The position numbers and the translations under genes are program-made. Shown here one piece after another: positions 1 to 13,125 of a DNA stretch of 64,000 nt. Position 1 is the stretch's first letter, and each line of letters opens with the position of its first letter. The DNA lies in NCBI RefSeq assembly GCF_032362555.1, contig NC_083505.1:9787501-9851500 (forward strand), in the 5' to 3' direction. The stretch is from Amyelois transitella. Lineage: Eukaryota > Arthropoda > Insecta > Lepidoptera > Pyralidae. Below the pieces are notes generated by a model, which ran no database searches, was not told where the DNA came from, and saw nothing but the letters and a program-made list of their open reading frames with translations.

Positions 1-1812
1 GCCCTTTGGTATCCCTTTTGTAAATTGATTTTTTTTATTTTTGTCAATCTGTTTTTTAAAAGCTTTTACTTAATTTAACTTGCAGAATGTTAAGTAGAAA
101 TCTTTACACGATATGCTTATCTCTCTCAATGATTTCATTTACTCGTATTTATTCAAGTAAGGCAATGTAAAAGAAAATATTTATTACAATCTTATTACGA
201 AGATTTTCAGCCATATAAGAAGTGTTTTGATAATTTCTAAATTATTTTTAACCTAATGCAACAAAAATGGGATCAAAGACGGAAATTTATTTAAAACAAA
301 ATTGTAACAATAACCCTACGAGAGGAGCAAACGACGCTTCGTTTAGAATCTTATAGGCTTATTGGGGTTAACAAACTTTCAGCGGTCGCATCTCAAATTT
401 ATTCTGAGGCGGTGTTATCTCATTTATTACAATTTATTATGATAAAAGCAAGATAAAAAGCCTGTCCATACACATCAGGACCTGTCTGGGATGTAATAGG
501 TACGTGTGTTGTCACATGTACAATTCCTGTAGGTTCTTACTGCCGTGAGGTCCCACGACTTTAGTACTCTTCCCATGGATGTATTAAAACGCGACTTAGA
601 ATGCATATATAGAATGCGATACAATTTAGTTTAGATTTCCCTGCAAAGATTGTGGAGGTCAATAGGGAGCCGCTTCGGGTAAAGACTTGACTCAAATCGG
701 GATCATGACCAAAAAACGCATCCCGGGCTTCTCTTCAGGGGTGAGCACATAACCGGGATAAACGCCAGAAGCCAGAAAGAAGGTGTATTTAGTATAGATT
801 GACATAGAAGGTCCGTCAAGAGCACGGCACTGGGCGCGGTTCTGATGGGTAGGGATAGTCCTGTACTCCCAAATGCACAGAAATGCTGAAAAAGGCTTGG
901 TGTTTACAGACCAAACTAGCGTTCGTCGGCGCTTTTATTTTAACCGCTGTTTAGCATTTTGTTTATCGTTTTTCTTCATCTTAGTAACCTAAGGTTGGGT
1001 ATTTTGTATAGTTGAATATATTTTTCTAAAATCCATAGCCTATATACTACTACTTTTGAATACTTTTTTAATTTTAACTTATTTTGGTTTAAGACAAATG
1101 AAAATTCCTTTCTTTACTTTATTATAAATGATAACGTTAATAGGGTCAATAAATAGGTCCTATTATTATTAAAATATTATCTTTCTAAGAAAAATAAGTT
1201 TTTAAGTATCAATTTGTATTATTATCTAACGTCAAATACTAAAATTGAAATAATCAGGCACGTGTCTAACTCGTTATATGATGATACTTGTTTTGATATA
1301 ATATTAAATTATGCCTGCTCGTTATACATATTAAAACTTAAATAGGAAACGTAAAAGTTAAGTATTCTCTTCCCGGTGCGAAGTTCTTTAAGCCTATGAA
1401 GTAAAACTTTTCCAACACGTTCACAAAGTACACGTCATAAAATCTCTTCAAGTTAAAATGTGAGCGTGGAATCGGCTACGCCGTAGCTGCCATCGTAGCG
1501 CGGCGGTAAACGGTGGATTTTGGATTGTATTTCATGATAAGATATTGATTGGTATGGTTGTATTTTACAAAATAAATTTAGTTTGATTTAATATCATAAA
1601 TATTTTCTATTCATATGTGTACAACAGGATTTAAGATTTTTTTGAATAGATACGAAAGTAAAAATAATAAATACTGTTTGTAATAAATCTGTCTAATGAA
1701 GCGAATTTTTTTTTTAATTTAAAACATGTTTACGAACCTGTAATAATATTGACTCGATTTTCATTTTTAACGAATTACTAACGAAAACGCGCGCTACCAT
1801 GGGAACATATTA
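1..1812. other. Gene-free AT-rich sequence, left edge
   Basis: I see no convincing exon here. About 470-870 is less AT-rich and looks like decayed dispersed repeat: a short stretch near 573-600 (CCCATGGATG followed by a CGACTTAGA-like string) resembles the better preserved repeat copy at 28010-28297. The rest is AT-rich with stops in all frames. It is probably intron or intergenic sequence 5' of the PDZ gene exons. Confidence 0.5.
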
Positions 1813-1816
1813 TTAA

Positions 1817-2905
1817 CCGATTCGTTGCGGCGCACATTTTTAAACACTTAGCAGTTGCGGCATACAAATATTTTGTGACACGTCCGCCGTGTCAAACGCC
1901 ATAGCGTTTGGTGACACGGTAGCCGTGTCACCCGCCATGTCTGAAAAGTTATATTCTTTTTCTTGGTTTTTACACGTGTAATGACTTGATTCACTTAATT
2001 GAAAGCAAACCACGCATGTAAGCGGAAGGTAACGTCGTTTTAAGTATTTTTTGAGTGAGTTTATTAAGTGTTTTCCTGAAAATGGCTGGCAAGTTACTTT
2101 TCTGTTCAGAGGTAGCAAACATTTTGTAGGTTTCGAAGTTAAAAAATGAGTGAGTGAGGTTAATTAAATAGATGTGTGTGTCCGATGTAAACTACATTCG
2201 ATGTTAAATTCAAATAATGTTTTTAGGTAATACATAATATTAGTAATGTTAAACACTCGTTGTAGTTTCAGTTTTTTTTTTCATTAATTTTTAGATCAAA
2301 ATAATGTTTTTAGGTAATACATAATATTAGTAATGTTTTACACTCGTTGTAGTTTCATTTTTTTTTCATTCATTTTTCAGATCAAAACAAAGTTACAAAA
2401 CGTGGTACTTAATGCCTTCATCTGCGAAACTGAAAATTTTAGTTTCGAATCTCAGACTTTGTTCACGAAAGAACTTTTGCCAAAGAAAACTAAATTATGA
2501 AACCTAAACTATACTAAAGCAAGAAGAACTCCCCGACTCTCAGCCTTATGATGATTATTTGACCTACAGTAAAGAAGAGACTACTCACGAATGCACTAGG
2601 CCGTTATTGCCGTAATAATAAATTAGTAAAATAATAATAAGTGCCGTTTTGTTTTGGTTATTAATATTAATACAATATAAAAAAGGTTGAAAATCCCTGA
2701 TTTATTCTATTTCATAGAATATTCAGAAACGAACCCTACAGGCTTGATTTACGTAAAAAACTAGGATTATTTGTTCAGGGTAGAATCTTCTAAAACGAAA
2801 GTTGAGAGAGATACAATCAATTTTAAAATGGCACGTCTACCGAGTCATACGCCACACGTTAAAAAAATATATGACACGACTGCCGTGTCATCCGCAACGA
2901 ATCGG
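1817..2905. mobile_element. Non-autonomous piggyBac-like element (TTAA-flanked, 1089 bp)
   Basis: The two ends are perfect 14-bp inverted repeats (CCGATTCGTTGCGG at 1817-1830 and its complement at 2892-2905). Both are directly flanked by TTAA (1813-1816 and 2906-2909), the target duplication of the piggyBac superfamily. Just inside the ends are subterminal palindromes built on TGACACGG/CCGTGTCA: 1877-1898 and 1912-1934 on the left, 2873-2890 on the right. No transposase is recognisable. A 92-codon minus-strand ORF (1840-2118) shows no family I know. The internal part carries an 87-bp tandem duplication. Family assignment rests on TIR plus TTAA only. Confidence 0.8.
2211..2385. repeat. Two-copy tandem duplication, 87-bp period
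   Basis: Two adjacent near-identical units share the strings TAATGTTTTTAGGTAATACA and ACTCGTTGTAGTTTCA, each followed by a T-rich run. The period is 87 bp (ATAATG at 2214 and again at 2301). The repeat lies wholly inside the piggyBac-like element. Confidence 0.85.
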
Positions 2906-3025
2906 TTAATTCAGATAATAATTTGCATAAGGGCTGGGCTTGCAGCTCTATGTGTGCCATAGGGTGAAATGAAACTCCATGGCGAAATTCAGCCTTGAGT
3001 CGTGACATGGGAACGATGGGGTAGA

Positions 3026-3148
3026 ATGGCAAGGCTCGCGAGGTCGCGGCAGTGCGCGCCGCGCCGTCCGGGCGGGATGACGTCGCGGCGGCGGCGTCGC
3101 GTCGCTTTTCGCGACTACGTGCCTATGGACGTACGCGCTATGGCTAAG
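3026..3148 (+). other. CpG-rich candidate first exon / promoter
   Basis: About 3025-3140 is sharply GC- and CpG-rich against AT-rich flanks. From the ATG at 3026 a 41-codon arginine-rich frame (beginning MARLARSRQC, ending VRAMAK) runs to a GT donor after 3148 in phase 0. It could therefore join the phase-0 exon at 6403. A second frame through the same DNA is also open for about 40 codons and has more G/C in third positions, so the reading frame is unsure. It may simply be a promoter or untranslated exon of the PDZ gene. Confidence 0.3.
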
Positions 3149-3162
3149 GTATCAAAATAAAT

Positions 3163-6100
3163 AATTAAGTAGGCTTTCAGATACATAAATGAGATGTTCA
3201 GTGATGATAAGGATCTGTTATAATTTATGAACTTAATGATTTGGTTGTATTTAATGAGGCGAATCTATCAAACTGGGAACCTGAATTAAATTTCGTTTGA
3301 TAATTCTAACATTCCCACATTGTAAAATGTTTAAATCCATTAAAAGTAACGTGATTTCTCTGCATAGCTTTAAATTAATCGACTTTTTGCAGAACAGAAA
3401 ATAAACGAAATATTATATTCGCTTTAGTGAATGTATCGTATTTAAATATTTCATTAATACTTGATGAACAAATTAACTACAAGTATTTATACATATATCG
3501 AAATTTTAAATTTTCTTTAATTCAATTTACTTTAGGATTTCTTAGAAAGGTGAAACGAGGCAAAGTAATAAACATTCTAAAGATCCATCTTAAGATAACA
3601 CAAAATTTTCTTTTGCCGAAAACAGCGGAAATTGCTGGAATTCATAAAAAATAAGAGGACTCCTACCGACCCATTTGTACTTATAGCCTAAGGTTGTTAT
3701 GATAATTCAGAAACATAGCGTTTGCGTGTTGTGTTACATACTGTCATAAATATAATATAGTCATGTCATATACTACCTAAGGTTATACTAAAACGGAGGA
3801 CTAAAAAAAACGCGTAATGAACGAAGATTACTAAATAAAATTAACCAAATCATTATTTAAAGAAAATAATTTAACGGCCTCTGAGACACAACGATAATAC
3901 CTACGCTTGTCTGTGACACAGGAGGTCCCGGTATCGAATCCCGGTCAGGGCATGATGAGAAACGAACGCTTTCTCTGATTGGTTTGAGTCTTGGATGTTT
4001 ATCTATCTAAGTATTTATTGAAAAATATGGTATTATTGAGTTAGAATCTCGTAACATAAGTTTCGAACTTACTTTTGGGCGAACTCAATCTGTGTAATTT
4101 GACCCGTTTGTAATTATTTATTTATTTATTAATGATTTGGTTAATTAAGATTATAATTTATTTAAACATGTATTTATTTTCAAACTTACATTAATTCATG
4201 GAGTTGTTACTTACGGAGGTTAATTTATAAACTCTCTTTATTCCACTTACAATAACATAAGTACCTAATTCTAAGTTCATTAAAAAGGGGTTTATTATTA
4301 TTTTAATATAGAGTAATGGCGAAAATAAAATAACGATGCAAAATAGGTACAGGCATACACACGTGTGAACGTTATATTAACGATTTAATTTACATTTAAA
4401 GCTACGCTGATTAATAAAGAAGAAAATTTTTTTACACCGAAAAAAATATTGATATGGAAAAATAGTACTGTTAAGTGAAAATGAATGACTCTGACATACA
4501 TTTCTACTTTTTCTAATCTTTCTACCGCAAGATTTCTAGATTTATATTGGCAGCGTTGACAGTCGACATATGGTAGGCGAATAGTAAAATTTCATTCTTT
4601 TTACTTGTGTTATTTTTTATATATCCAAGACCCAAATAGAAAGAAATAAGTTACCAACAAGTATAGCGAAAATGACAAAGAGAGATGCCAACTAAAAATG
4701 ACCAAGCAATAGTTAGTGTGAACGAGAATTTTAATATGTGTTCATGTAATTTTCTTTAATTGTATGTTTTTGAGAAAAGACTTGAAAAAAGAATAACCAA
4801 TTTGACGAATACCCATTGCGTGACAAGTAGGTACATATAACAAATAAGGTCGATTAATTAAAGCTAAACTTAAATAACTTGGTACGATCATAATCTAGGT
4901 ACAACCAACGAGTAGGTACTTACCACTTAAAAAGTTACTTATAACACGCAACAACTATGAGTCTGCAGGTGGTTCTCTTTTACCACCTGAACCCTTTTAA
5001 CTTTTTATCATTTATTTAGCTTGGTTGAACGTTCGCTGTGACCCAGCACTTTCTTGCTTTTATTTTTCATCTTTTCTGTATATCTAAAGGCTCGAGTGAA
5101 ATATTTTAACAAAGCTTGTGCTAAAACATTGCGTTACTACGCAGTTTTCGTCCTTGTGAATATAGAAATTAAGATTTTTCAAAAGTATAGCAATTATTAG
5201 CTGTGCGCACTAAATCAAATTTAGCCCCTGACCAAAAATTTACAAACATGTGCCTAATATAAAATATTGAGTTGAACTTAAATTTTGAAAAATTAACTAC
5301 TATCTATATCTCCATTCACAATGTCCGTACTTCTCCGGAAGGTTATCTTAAATGGCCTGAATAAGTTCTAGTGTCTTCAAGGGTAGTGTCTGGATCGGCT
5401 CGGAAACTGTGCCAACATGCAAAAATAACACGAAAAATCAATTGCACTGCCTAGTCGACTGCTGGTCATTTCGCCCTGCAGTTCCAATTCGCGACTTCAA
5501 CTCTTCACACCATACTAATCTCTTTATTTAATCCAAGGTGATTAGTAAGAGTATAATTTTTTTTTAACAAAACAGAAAATCTTTTTTTGTTTTGCTTGTG
5601 AACTCGTTAAATTTTAAATTAAACCTAAAACTTATAGACCCTGTTAAAAATAATGTCAAGAATTAACGTGCTTATTTTTTTGTTAAAACAAGTTTATTAT
5701 AATTATTTATCAACAATGTTTTTTGTTTATTTTTTTGCATGTGCCTTAACTTTTAATCCTTTAAAATTTGAAGAGCAAATATTCATCACAGCTAGTGTAT
5801 GTCAGTCTATGTTTGTGTATATTATATGTCGTGTGGATGATATATCCGTAGTCGTAGTGCAGTGTTGTAATTGTTATCTAATAATATTTTTTTTATTTAT
5901 CCAAAAAATCGAAAAATTATTTAGACTTCTATCAAGAATATGTGATTTGGTATACAACAATTTTATAGATCCTTACCCCACAAGGTGTTAATGAAGTTAG
6001 GCAAAGTACTTACTAATTCACTGGTATTTTATATTTATTTTGGTTTATTTGCTCCGCTTCTGCTTTAATTCTGAACTTAAACTTGGGAGTTTTCTCAGTG

Positions 6101-6402
6101 TTTGTCAATAATTTTCTGAAATCTTTGTTTCTCCAGTTGCACCCTTCGCAGTTATCCTTGATATTTTTCCTTTCTCCTTGTAATGATGTAGCTAATACAT
6201 GATGCAATTCGGTTTAATTTTATAGTTTGATGTTGAAAATACTAAAGATATATTAAAGATATACTAAAGTTATATTAAAGATCATTATATTGAAAATGCC
6301 TTTACGTTGATATCTCGGGAATCCCCGCAGTGAACGTGTTAACATAACTTACACTACGAGTATGATGTCTTGATATATTTCAAACTAAGCGTGTGTACAC
6401 AG
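3163..6402. other. Non-coding stretch, one SINE
   Basis: No exon is supported here. The only structured item is the SINE copy at 3874-4130. ORFs at 3427-3654 and 5653-5991 are AT-rich with no recognisable domain. Probably an intron of the PDZ gene. Confidence 0.5.
3874..4130 (+). mobile_element. tRNA-headed SINE, copy A
   Basis: This is one of three copies of one family (others at 41220 and 48430). It starts ACGGCCTCTG, has a tRNA-like head with a damaged A box and a B box broken by one inserted base (GGTATCGAATCCC), and shares the body strings TCTCTGATTGG and GGATGTTTATCTAT. It ends in TGACCCGT followed by (TTTA)n. It is the most diverged of the three. Confidence 0.85.
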
Positions 6403-6504
6403 GAATACGAAGAAGAAGGGCGGCGTTCCCGGAGACACTCCTCGCCCTGCAACTCCCGAGAAGGCAGCACCACCGCACTTCACACTCAGCACTACGACGA
6501 TGCT
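6403..6504 (+). CDS. Probable internal exon of whirlin/dyschronic-like PDZ gene
   Basis: A 102-bp open segment is bounded by a 3' splice site (TGTGTACACAG before 6403) and a perfect donor (GTAAGT after 6504). It encodes 34 residues in phase 0: EYEEEGRRSRRHSSPC, then a Ser/Thr/His-rich end finishing HTQHYDDA. It is acidic then basic, and looks like disordered linker. Its codons are GC-rich at third positions, unlike the flanks. The next supported exon downstream (26431) also begins in phase 0, so the two can be joined without a frame break. No domain is visible, so assignment to the PDZ gene rests on strand, phase and position only. Confidence 0.55.
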
Positions 6505-8939
6505 GTAAGTAGCAACTGTCGTATTAATTATTTATCATGTTTATTGTGACATAGCTCTGGCCAGCTCTATCAAGGGCTTAGGAGTTCTCTCTCTAAGTAG
6601 TTTTATGGGATATTGATATAGCTAACATTTCAAATTGCTGGATTTGGCTATGTCGAAACTACTTTTATGATATTAGGGATAAAAATGTAACAATATTTTG
6701 TATCTATCTCATTATAACTTCTACCTTTCACCACAGTTTGTGGGTGTTCAAATATAAGCGTTAGCTCGGTTTTAGTCAAAAAATAAGAAGCTAGTTTTAG
6801 TACTCGCGGTTGCGCTTATATAAATGGAAGCCACATTAGATAAGTATGTAGATAGCTTTTAGCAAATGAGCAAATATGTATATGAATATTTCATCATAAT
6901 ATTTCGCTCAAGCTTAGTTTAAAATCGGGAACTATCTAAAAAAGCAATTTTGGATAGAACTATATGTATAGCATATAAATGCTATATGCATATGTATAGT
7001 ATATATAATATGTACAGGGATATAGACGTGATTATTAACGTCTATATCCCTTGCGGGGTAGATAAAAACAACAATCTCGAAAAGACTCAGTAGCCATGTT
7101 CAGCTGTAAAGCTTCATTATATACATATATTGGATAGAACTAAATAAAATTTTTACCTTCTTGGTGTTTATTTTTCGTTTATGTGAGACACAGGGTTTAC
7201 ATATGACCATGATCCGGGAGCACAATAGTCTATGGTTACCTCCGTAGCCCATTTATGTAGCAAGAAAATTATATAGTTGCCTGGGTGAATAGGTCTCCTT
7301 GTTGTTTAACCGAAAGACCATTGATTAGCATTCAATCGAATGCAGGTAAGTCAGAAAAGTTTAATTGGTGCGACTTGTCGTCATCTGTGTACTTGGCAGC
7401 ACTTAAGGTGCAAGTGAGTGGTACCTCTCAATCACAAGTGTAACGTTTCTAAACTTTCCTACAACTTATACAACGAAACATTGGTTAAAAAAATATTGTA
7501 TACGAGTATGGTATCATTCTTGTTAATACATTTATAAACAAAATGTTCAACATACAAAACTTATAACATTACTGAGACTATGAAGCCTCAATCTTGATCT
7601 TGTAGATCGTCTATAGTACGCAGTAGTTTCCCGTCAAAACTCGTTTGTTTCTCTAGGTTTTGGCGCGTTGCCAGCCTACAGCCATCCATTTTCATCTTAC
7701 TGCTCTATCAGAGCACTGTATCTTATACTATGTCACTTGCGCCATTGTGAAAGTTACTTTCAAAATAACAATTATTTATAAAAATATATATATATAATTG
7801 ACACAGGGCGGTAAACAAACGAAACAATAAAAAAATACGATTACTTGCTACTACATTAATAAAAATGGTACCTAAAGTACCGTTATATAAAGTCTTTTTT
7901 ACAAAATGGATTTCATAATTTTTTGCATAATAAGTACATAACATGGGCATTTTTTTATGTCATTTTGTTTTTTTATATTTTGTTGAAAACGTTTATGGGG
8001 TAGACAGAGTCAATAGTCACAAGAATCAAAGGTGAGATTGACATATCAATCTTGCTCTAAGTTTATAACCATTTCTATTGATGGACTTTTACAACATGAC
8101 ACAGGCTGACTGCTGGCAGACTGCTGCGAGACAGGATTATATGAAAATTTAATAAAACACATTGTAACAAGAATTTAATAAGTATATACTTAATAATAAA
8201 AAGTTATATGGGCGAGATTCCAACTAAGTTACATCTATACATCAGTCTAATATACAAATCTAATCTAACCTATTAACTATTATACTGGACTTATTATAAA
8301 ACGGTACAGGTAATTAAATATTAAACTGTATTCATAATAACCACGAAAACTCGTTAAATTAAATGATTCATTGTTACACTCTCACGTATATGCTGGTTTA
8401 AAAGTTATAAGAAGCATTACGATGAAGTTAGAGACATCATTAGCATGTAATTTGAAATTTATGATATTTCTTTTTTTAAGTTAGCAACAAATGTAAAAAT
8501 CATGGGTAAGAGACTAATGAATACTCTTTTACAAGAATTGGGAATGGTAAAGAAGATAAAGGTAACGGATAGATAGATAACATATTTTTCCAAATGAATT
8601 AAAATAGACAATGAAGTAAATGTGAAACAGAAATTATAAGATATTTGATATGAATATTAAATTTGGTTTAATTGTGTATATGTCATTTATCCACACGCAA
8701 ATCGATCTGTTTGATTTTTAATAATATTACTATGAATTAAACCAACATACTGCGAATCCCGTGAATTGAACTTGCTGCCACATAGCAACACATCACATCC
8801 ACATTTGGCAAATCACGCTCATTTGTTTCGGACAATGTGCATCAAATTGCTTACGTAATCGCTTAATCGGGCGGGCCCGGGGTCATTAATCTATCGACAA
8901 AGTTAAAGCTATATTTATCCTAAAGTCCTGCACGTTACG
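6505..8939. other. Non-coding stretch with dispersed-repeat relics
   Basis: No exon is supported. 7016-7130 and about 7996-8030 hold minus-oriented pieces of the dispersed repeat seen at 28010-28297 (diagnostic string GGGGTAGA-CAGAG, the complement of CTCTG-TCTACCCC). The remainder is AT-rich. Confidence 0.5.
7016..7130 (-). repeat. 3' fragment of dispersed repeat with a head-to-head palindrome
   Basis: On the minus strand this reads CTACCCCGCAAGGGATATAGACGT, broken here as CTACCCCGC plus AAGGGATATAGACGT, matching the 3' end of the repeat at 28010-28297. A second copy of the terminal AGGGATATAGACGT faces it, giving a perfect 14-bp stem (7016-7029 with 7038-7051) and an 8-base loop. Confidence 0.7.
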
Positions 8940-9187
8940 TCATAGTTTCTCCTGCAACGTTCTGCGAAGTTCTTCTGTAGCCTTCGAAAGGTCTTTATTA
9001 TTAAGATGACGTTGCTTGCCCCCCAAGTCAGTACCGCAGTCTTCCAGGTAGTCTTTGGGAGGTTCTGCTGGATATTTCCCCCCGAATTTCGGTCGAGGAA
9101 TTCTCACACGTTTGACATCTCCAAGCCAGCTCTCCATTTTTCTTGTCTTGTTTAGCTTCGGTGAACGATGGTTTCTCCAATGGATAC
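8940..9187 (-). CDS. Unrecognised minus-strand terminal exon / small ORF
   Basis: On the minus strand a good acceptor (TTTTACTTTCAG, ending at 9188) precedes an open segment. An ATG at 9137 in good context (AGAAAAATGG) starts a 65-residue frame beginning MESWLGDVKRVRIPRPKFGG and ending LRRTLQEKL, with stop at 8940. It is charged, with a helical KATEELRRTLQEKL tail and no signal peptide or membrane segment. The frame one base over is also open for the first 50 codons, so a frameshifted relic is possible. It sits inside the large PDZ-gene intron on the opposite strand. I do not recognise the family. Confidence 0.35.
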
Positions 9188-12100
9188 CTGAAAGTAAAAT
9201 AACGACTTTCGTTTATAATGCATAGTATTAATAGCAACAGCAGTCACTATTGCAATGGAAGTCGGCAGCTGATGCTCAGTTAGCGATAGTTTCTTATTGT
9301 ACAAGGTGAAAAAGTGGCAACACGCACTGCTTTATTTTAGCGTTGGCTAATAGTTGTGCAAACCATAGCGATGGTCAGTGGAATGGTGAAATCTCGTTAA
9401 TGCAACTTTGTAAGTAAATGCGGTTTGTCTCTTTGGCGCCGGAGAGCTCGTGGGCGCCAATGTCAGCCTGTCGAAGTACTTTTAAAGGCAAATGTCTCGA
9501 TCGCTAATCGTTTATGTAACCACAACATCACACACGAGTCGATCGTTTTATAGGTTTTTCACTTTAAATAAAAATGAAATATGTACTACATAAATATTTT
9601 ATGTTCTTGTTATTTATTACAAATAAGTTTATTAACAACAAGTTCATAAATTTCAACAATCTAGACCTACATCCAAGTAAGTATAAAATTCTATGACGTG
9701 CGTTTGAACAGGCACGTTACATAGAGAATTTCAATTAAGCTTTAATAGCTCAGCTATTACAAGGTTATACAGCAATGCAGCACTTGTGATTCTTTTTTGA
9801 AGGTACAAAATACCTTATCTTACTCTTTGTTAGTTGAAACTGATAGTTCCGTTTGTTTTATGATAAACAGACAATCATTATAATACAGAAAAAAGAAAGC
9901 ATAACACAATAAAGAAATAATACGAATGGTGTCACATAACGATCAATAGACTTAAAGACAAAGATTTTTAATGCTCGAATGGCTTTCTCCAGTGAAAGTG
10001 ACTAAACGCAGTGGCATTAAACTGTTGTACCGCTTTCAACCATCGTTTTCTTATTTCATAATTAGATGATTTGTCAACCGATGACCTCGGCGGCACGGTG
10101 GTCAGATTACGATGCACGAGGTTCCGGGTTGTGGCCAAGTTACACATAATTTGCAAACTTTAGTAGGTCAAACCAATTTCTTAAAAACTTGTCTTTATAT
10201 AGACAGAAATGCTATCTCCATATATATTTGCACTTGGAAAATTTATTCAGCCTTGCAATGTTTTATTTTCTTTACAAAAAACTAAGTCCCAGGGGAAGGC
10301 CTAAATAAATGTAAGTACCTTGTTCAATCGGGGATATCCAAGGAAAGGTCATTAAAAAAACTCTTAACCGTCGACATTGCATGGAGAGAATGATTATGGA
10401 TTTTAGATGAGATGAAGTCTGTCCCCACGCGAAAATACGTGTGATTTTATGTATGTATGTGCGTCCTAGAGATAATTTCGTAAAACCTTTTTAAAACTTA
10501 TATCGAGAGAAAAAAAATCGTAGTTCATGCGGCTATACTGATACAAGACATCGTCGTTATTATGAGTCATGAACGTGGGTGTCTACGAAGCGCTGAACTT
10601 TTTGAGACAAATATTGACTCAGCGCCCGGGGCCGTTGTCCACTCAACACGAGTTAGAACCTACCTAATACGGGTCTTATCTTTGTGTAGTCAGTAAATGG
10701 AATAACCTTAAATATAATGATTTAATTTTTACGCTGGATACAATATTAATGTGAGTATAAAGCCTCGTAAGACATAAAGATGTAGTAGGTTTGTATACAC
10801 AGTATAAAAAAATAATATTATTCAGAGATGCTATTTTATAATACGCAATAAGGGATTTGTTTAATAATAGCACGAAAAAGGTTTATAATACTAATTACTT
10901 ACTTACTTATTTACTTACTGAGTATTTTAATACCTACGACATAGAAACAACCGGATAAGTTGTATTTTACTAACTTTAATTTGAAGTATGCTTAAGTAAA
11001 TCAAAAGTTATAGATGTAAGTTTATTATAGTATCACTTTCTCTATACACATAATTATATTCATAGTAACCATTCCTGTTTCGCTTGAGAGGACCCCAGGC
11101 TTGCCGGAAGCGATCGGAATCATCTCATTGCGTGCATGTTCGCACATTTGCGCGATCATACATTAAACACTTTATTGATAAGTTATTGAGCAAAATTTAC
11201 CAGTGTTTTTATTTAAACTTAAAATAAAAGAAAATGAGCATCTGTGGTGTAGTGGGCTTCAGTTGTTTAAGGTTCAAGAAGAAACAGACAGTCACTTTTG
11301 CATAAAAAATCTTCTATACCGGGGATAATGTAATATTCCATTTAGGTATATAGCAGTACCACGTATAGGACGATCTTGATTCAAGTGAGATAAGATGCCT
11401 GTTATTGTGGTCCCGGAATTCAGATGGGATTCATGTCAGATCATAGACAAACCCCAGGCTCGCTAAACTGCGCGGAATGATAAATGCGCAGTGCTATTAA
11501 TAATTATGTGATGTTTAATAATTAATGCGTTTGCTGCTTAGATGGAATGTAATGTAATTTACACGATATGGTAATAATCGAAACTGAATAACTATACTTT
11601 TCAATCTTAGTACATAGTTGCCACGACACAGGATTGTTGACGATTGGAAATAGCACTGTATGTACATATATTTTACCGGTGATATCCGGGTAGTAGAATA
11701 AAAACATGACCGTTTCATAAAATTATTATTGCATTATGCAAACACTTCTCTACGGTACACATAAAAATTAAAACGTTTATTTTGTTTTAAACGATATTGG
11801 TTACAAAATGAGAACCATTAACTTTTTCTTTTCAAATTGCGTGCCACAAAGAATCAACTTTGGAGTGGCTGTGTATAAGCGAATGGATAATATGAATTAA
11901 GTATTGGATAGGTAAGTATTTGATACAATCCAAAGTTATTTGCAATTTTTGTAATTATGTCAGTAGGTAGTATTATTGCGTGCCATAAATTTACATTGGA
12001 CTGCAAATTGGTGAATAAACAAATCAATAATTATAAAGTTAAAAAGATCTATTTGGGTACATATAAATACTTAAAAGATGTAAACAATAAAATAACGTCT

Positions 12101-13028
12101 CTTTTCCAGAGGGTAAGCGGACACTCCTTCATTCCACTTGCCACAATCACTGCATACTTATTTCGCTGCATTCACATTCATAGCAAAGATGTTAAAGTTC
12201 CAATTCTCTAGATCAAGTATGTTATACATCTACTTATATATCACAACCCTAACGCCGCCGAATGAGCTAATAAAGTAGCAAAGTGCAAGATAATGCTTCC
12301 GAGGGGCGCACACACTAATGTTATGGTTAGATAGGCCGACATTACGGGCTCGGACCAAATTGCTTTTGTACGTGACACCGTAAATAGTTCTCAATTGGCG
12401 GTTACTCTTTACACCATAATACTTTCACTTCGCCTACGCAAGTCGGCGCACTTCTCTCACGAACCATGCATTATCCTCCTTAGGACAGGGTTTCTCAACT
12501 TATTTTCCACGTACAGCAGACTATCGAGAACATAAAATACTTATTGGACATACGGGCTTATAATAAAAAGTGTAAAAATACAATTGCTTATATTTCTCGT
12601 TGCCATTACTGACACCGTACCGTACTGTACCGTACCGTTGGTGATACGCACACCCCACTTTGAGAAACTCTGCCTTAGGATATTGAGCCTTGTAACAATG
12701 AGACGTGATACGAATCGGCAACGCGATTACATTGAAAGTATTAATTACGTTTACGAGAGTCGCGTTCACTTTATGTATCATGATCTCGATGATGCGAAGC
12801 CTTTACTGAACAAATATTTAATTTATTAGTAAATATTTAAATACTTAGTAACCTTCTAGTAAAGTTAGAAAATATATGACATTCAATTGAAAAATTAATT
12901 TCACTTTACTAACGAAGTATACATAAAAGTCGAATCAAGAATTTAAATGGTACTAATATTCCAACGGTACATTTCTCCGTTAATATGTAACCTGTCGGTA
13001 CACCAAATGAATAACGTGCAATAGAAGT

Positions 13029-13125
13029 GGCTCAGTGGACGTCACGATTGTGTCTGGCATATCGTTCCCAGGCCCCAAACAGTCTGGCTTTCCCATGCCC
13101 CAGAGCAATGTTCCGGGGTCAAGTC
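13029..13125 (+). repeat. Degenerate tRNA-like (SINE head) sequence
   Basis: A good A-box match (TGGCTCAGTGG) is followed 70-80 bases later by a near B box (GGGTCAAGTCCC). The spacing is too long for a tRNA gene and no cloverleaf closes, so this is a SINE or tRNA relic, not a working tRNA. Confidence 0.4.
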
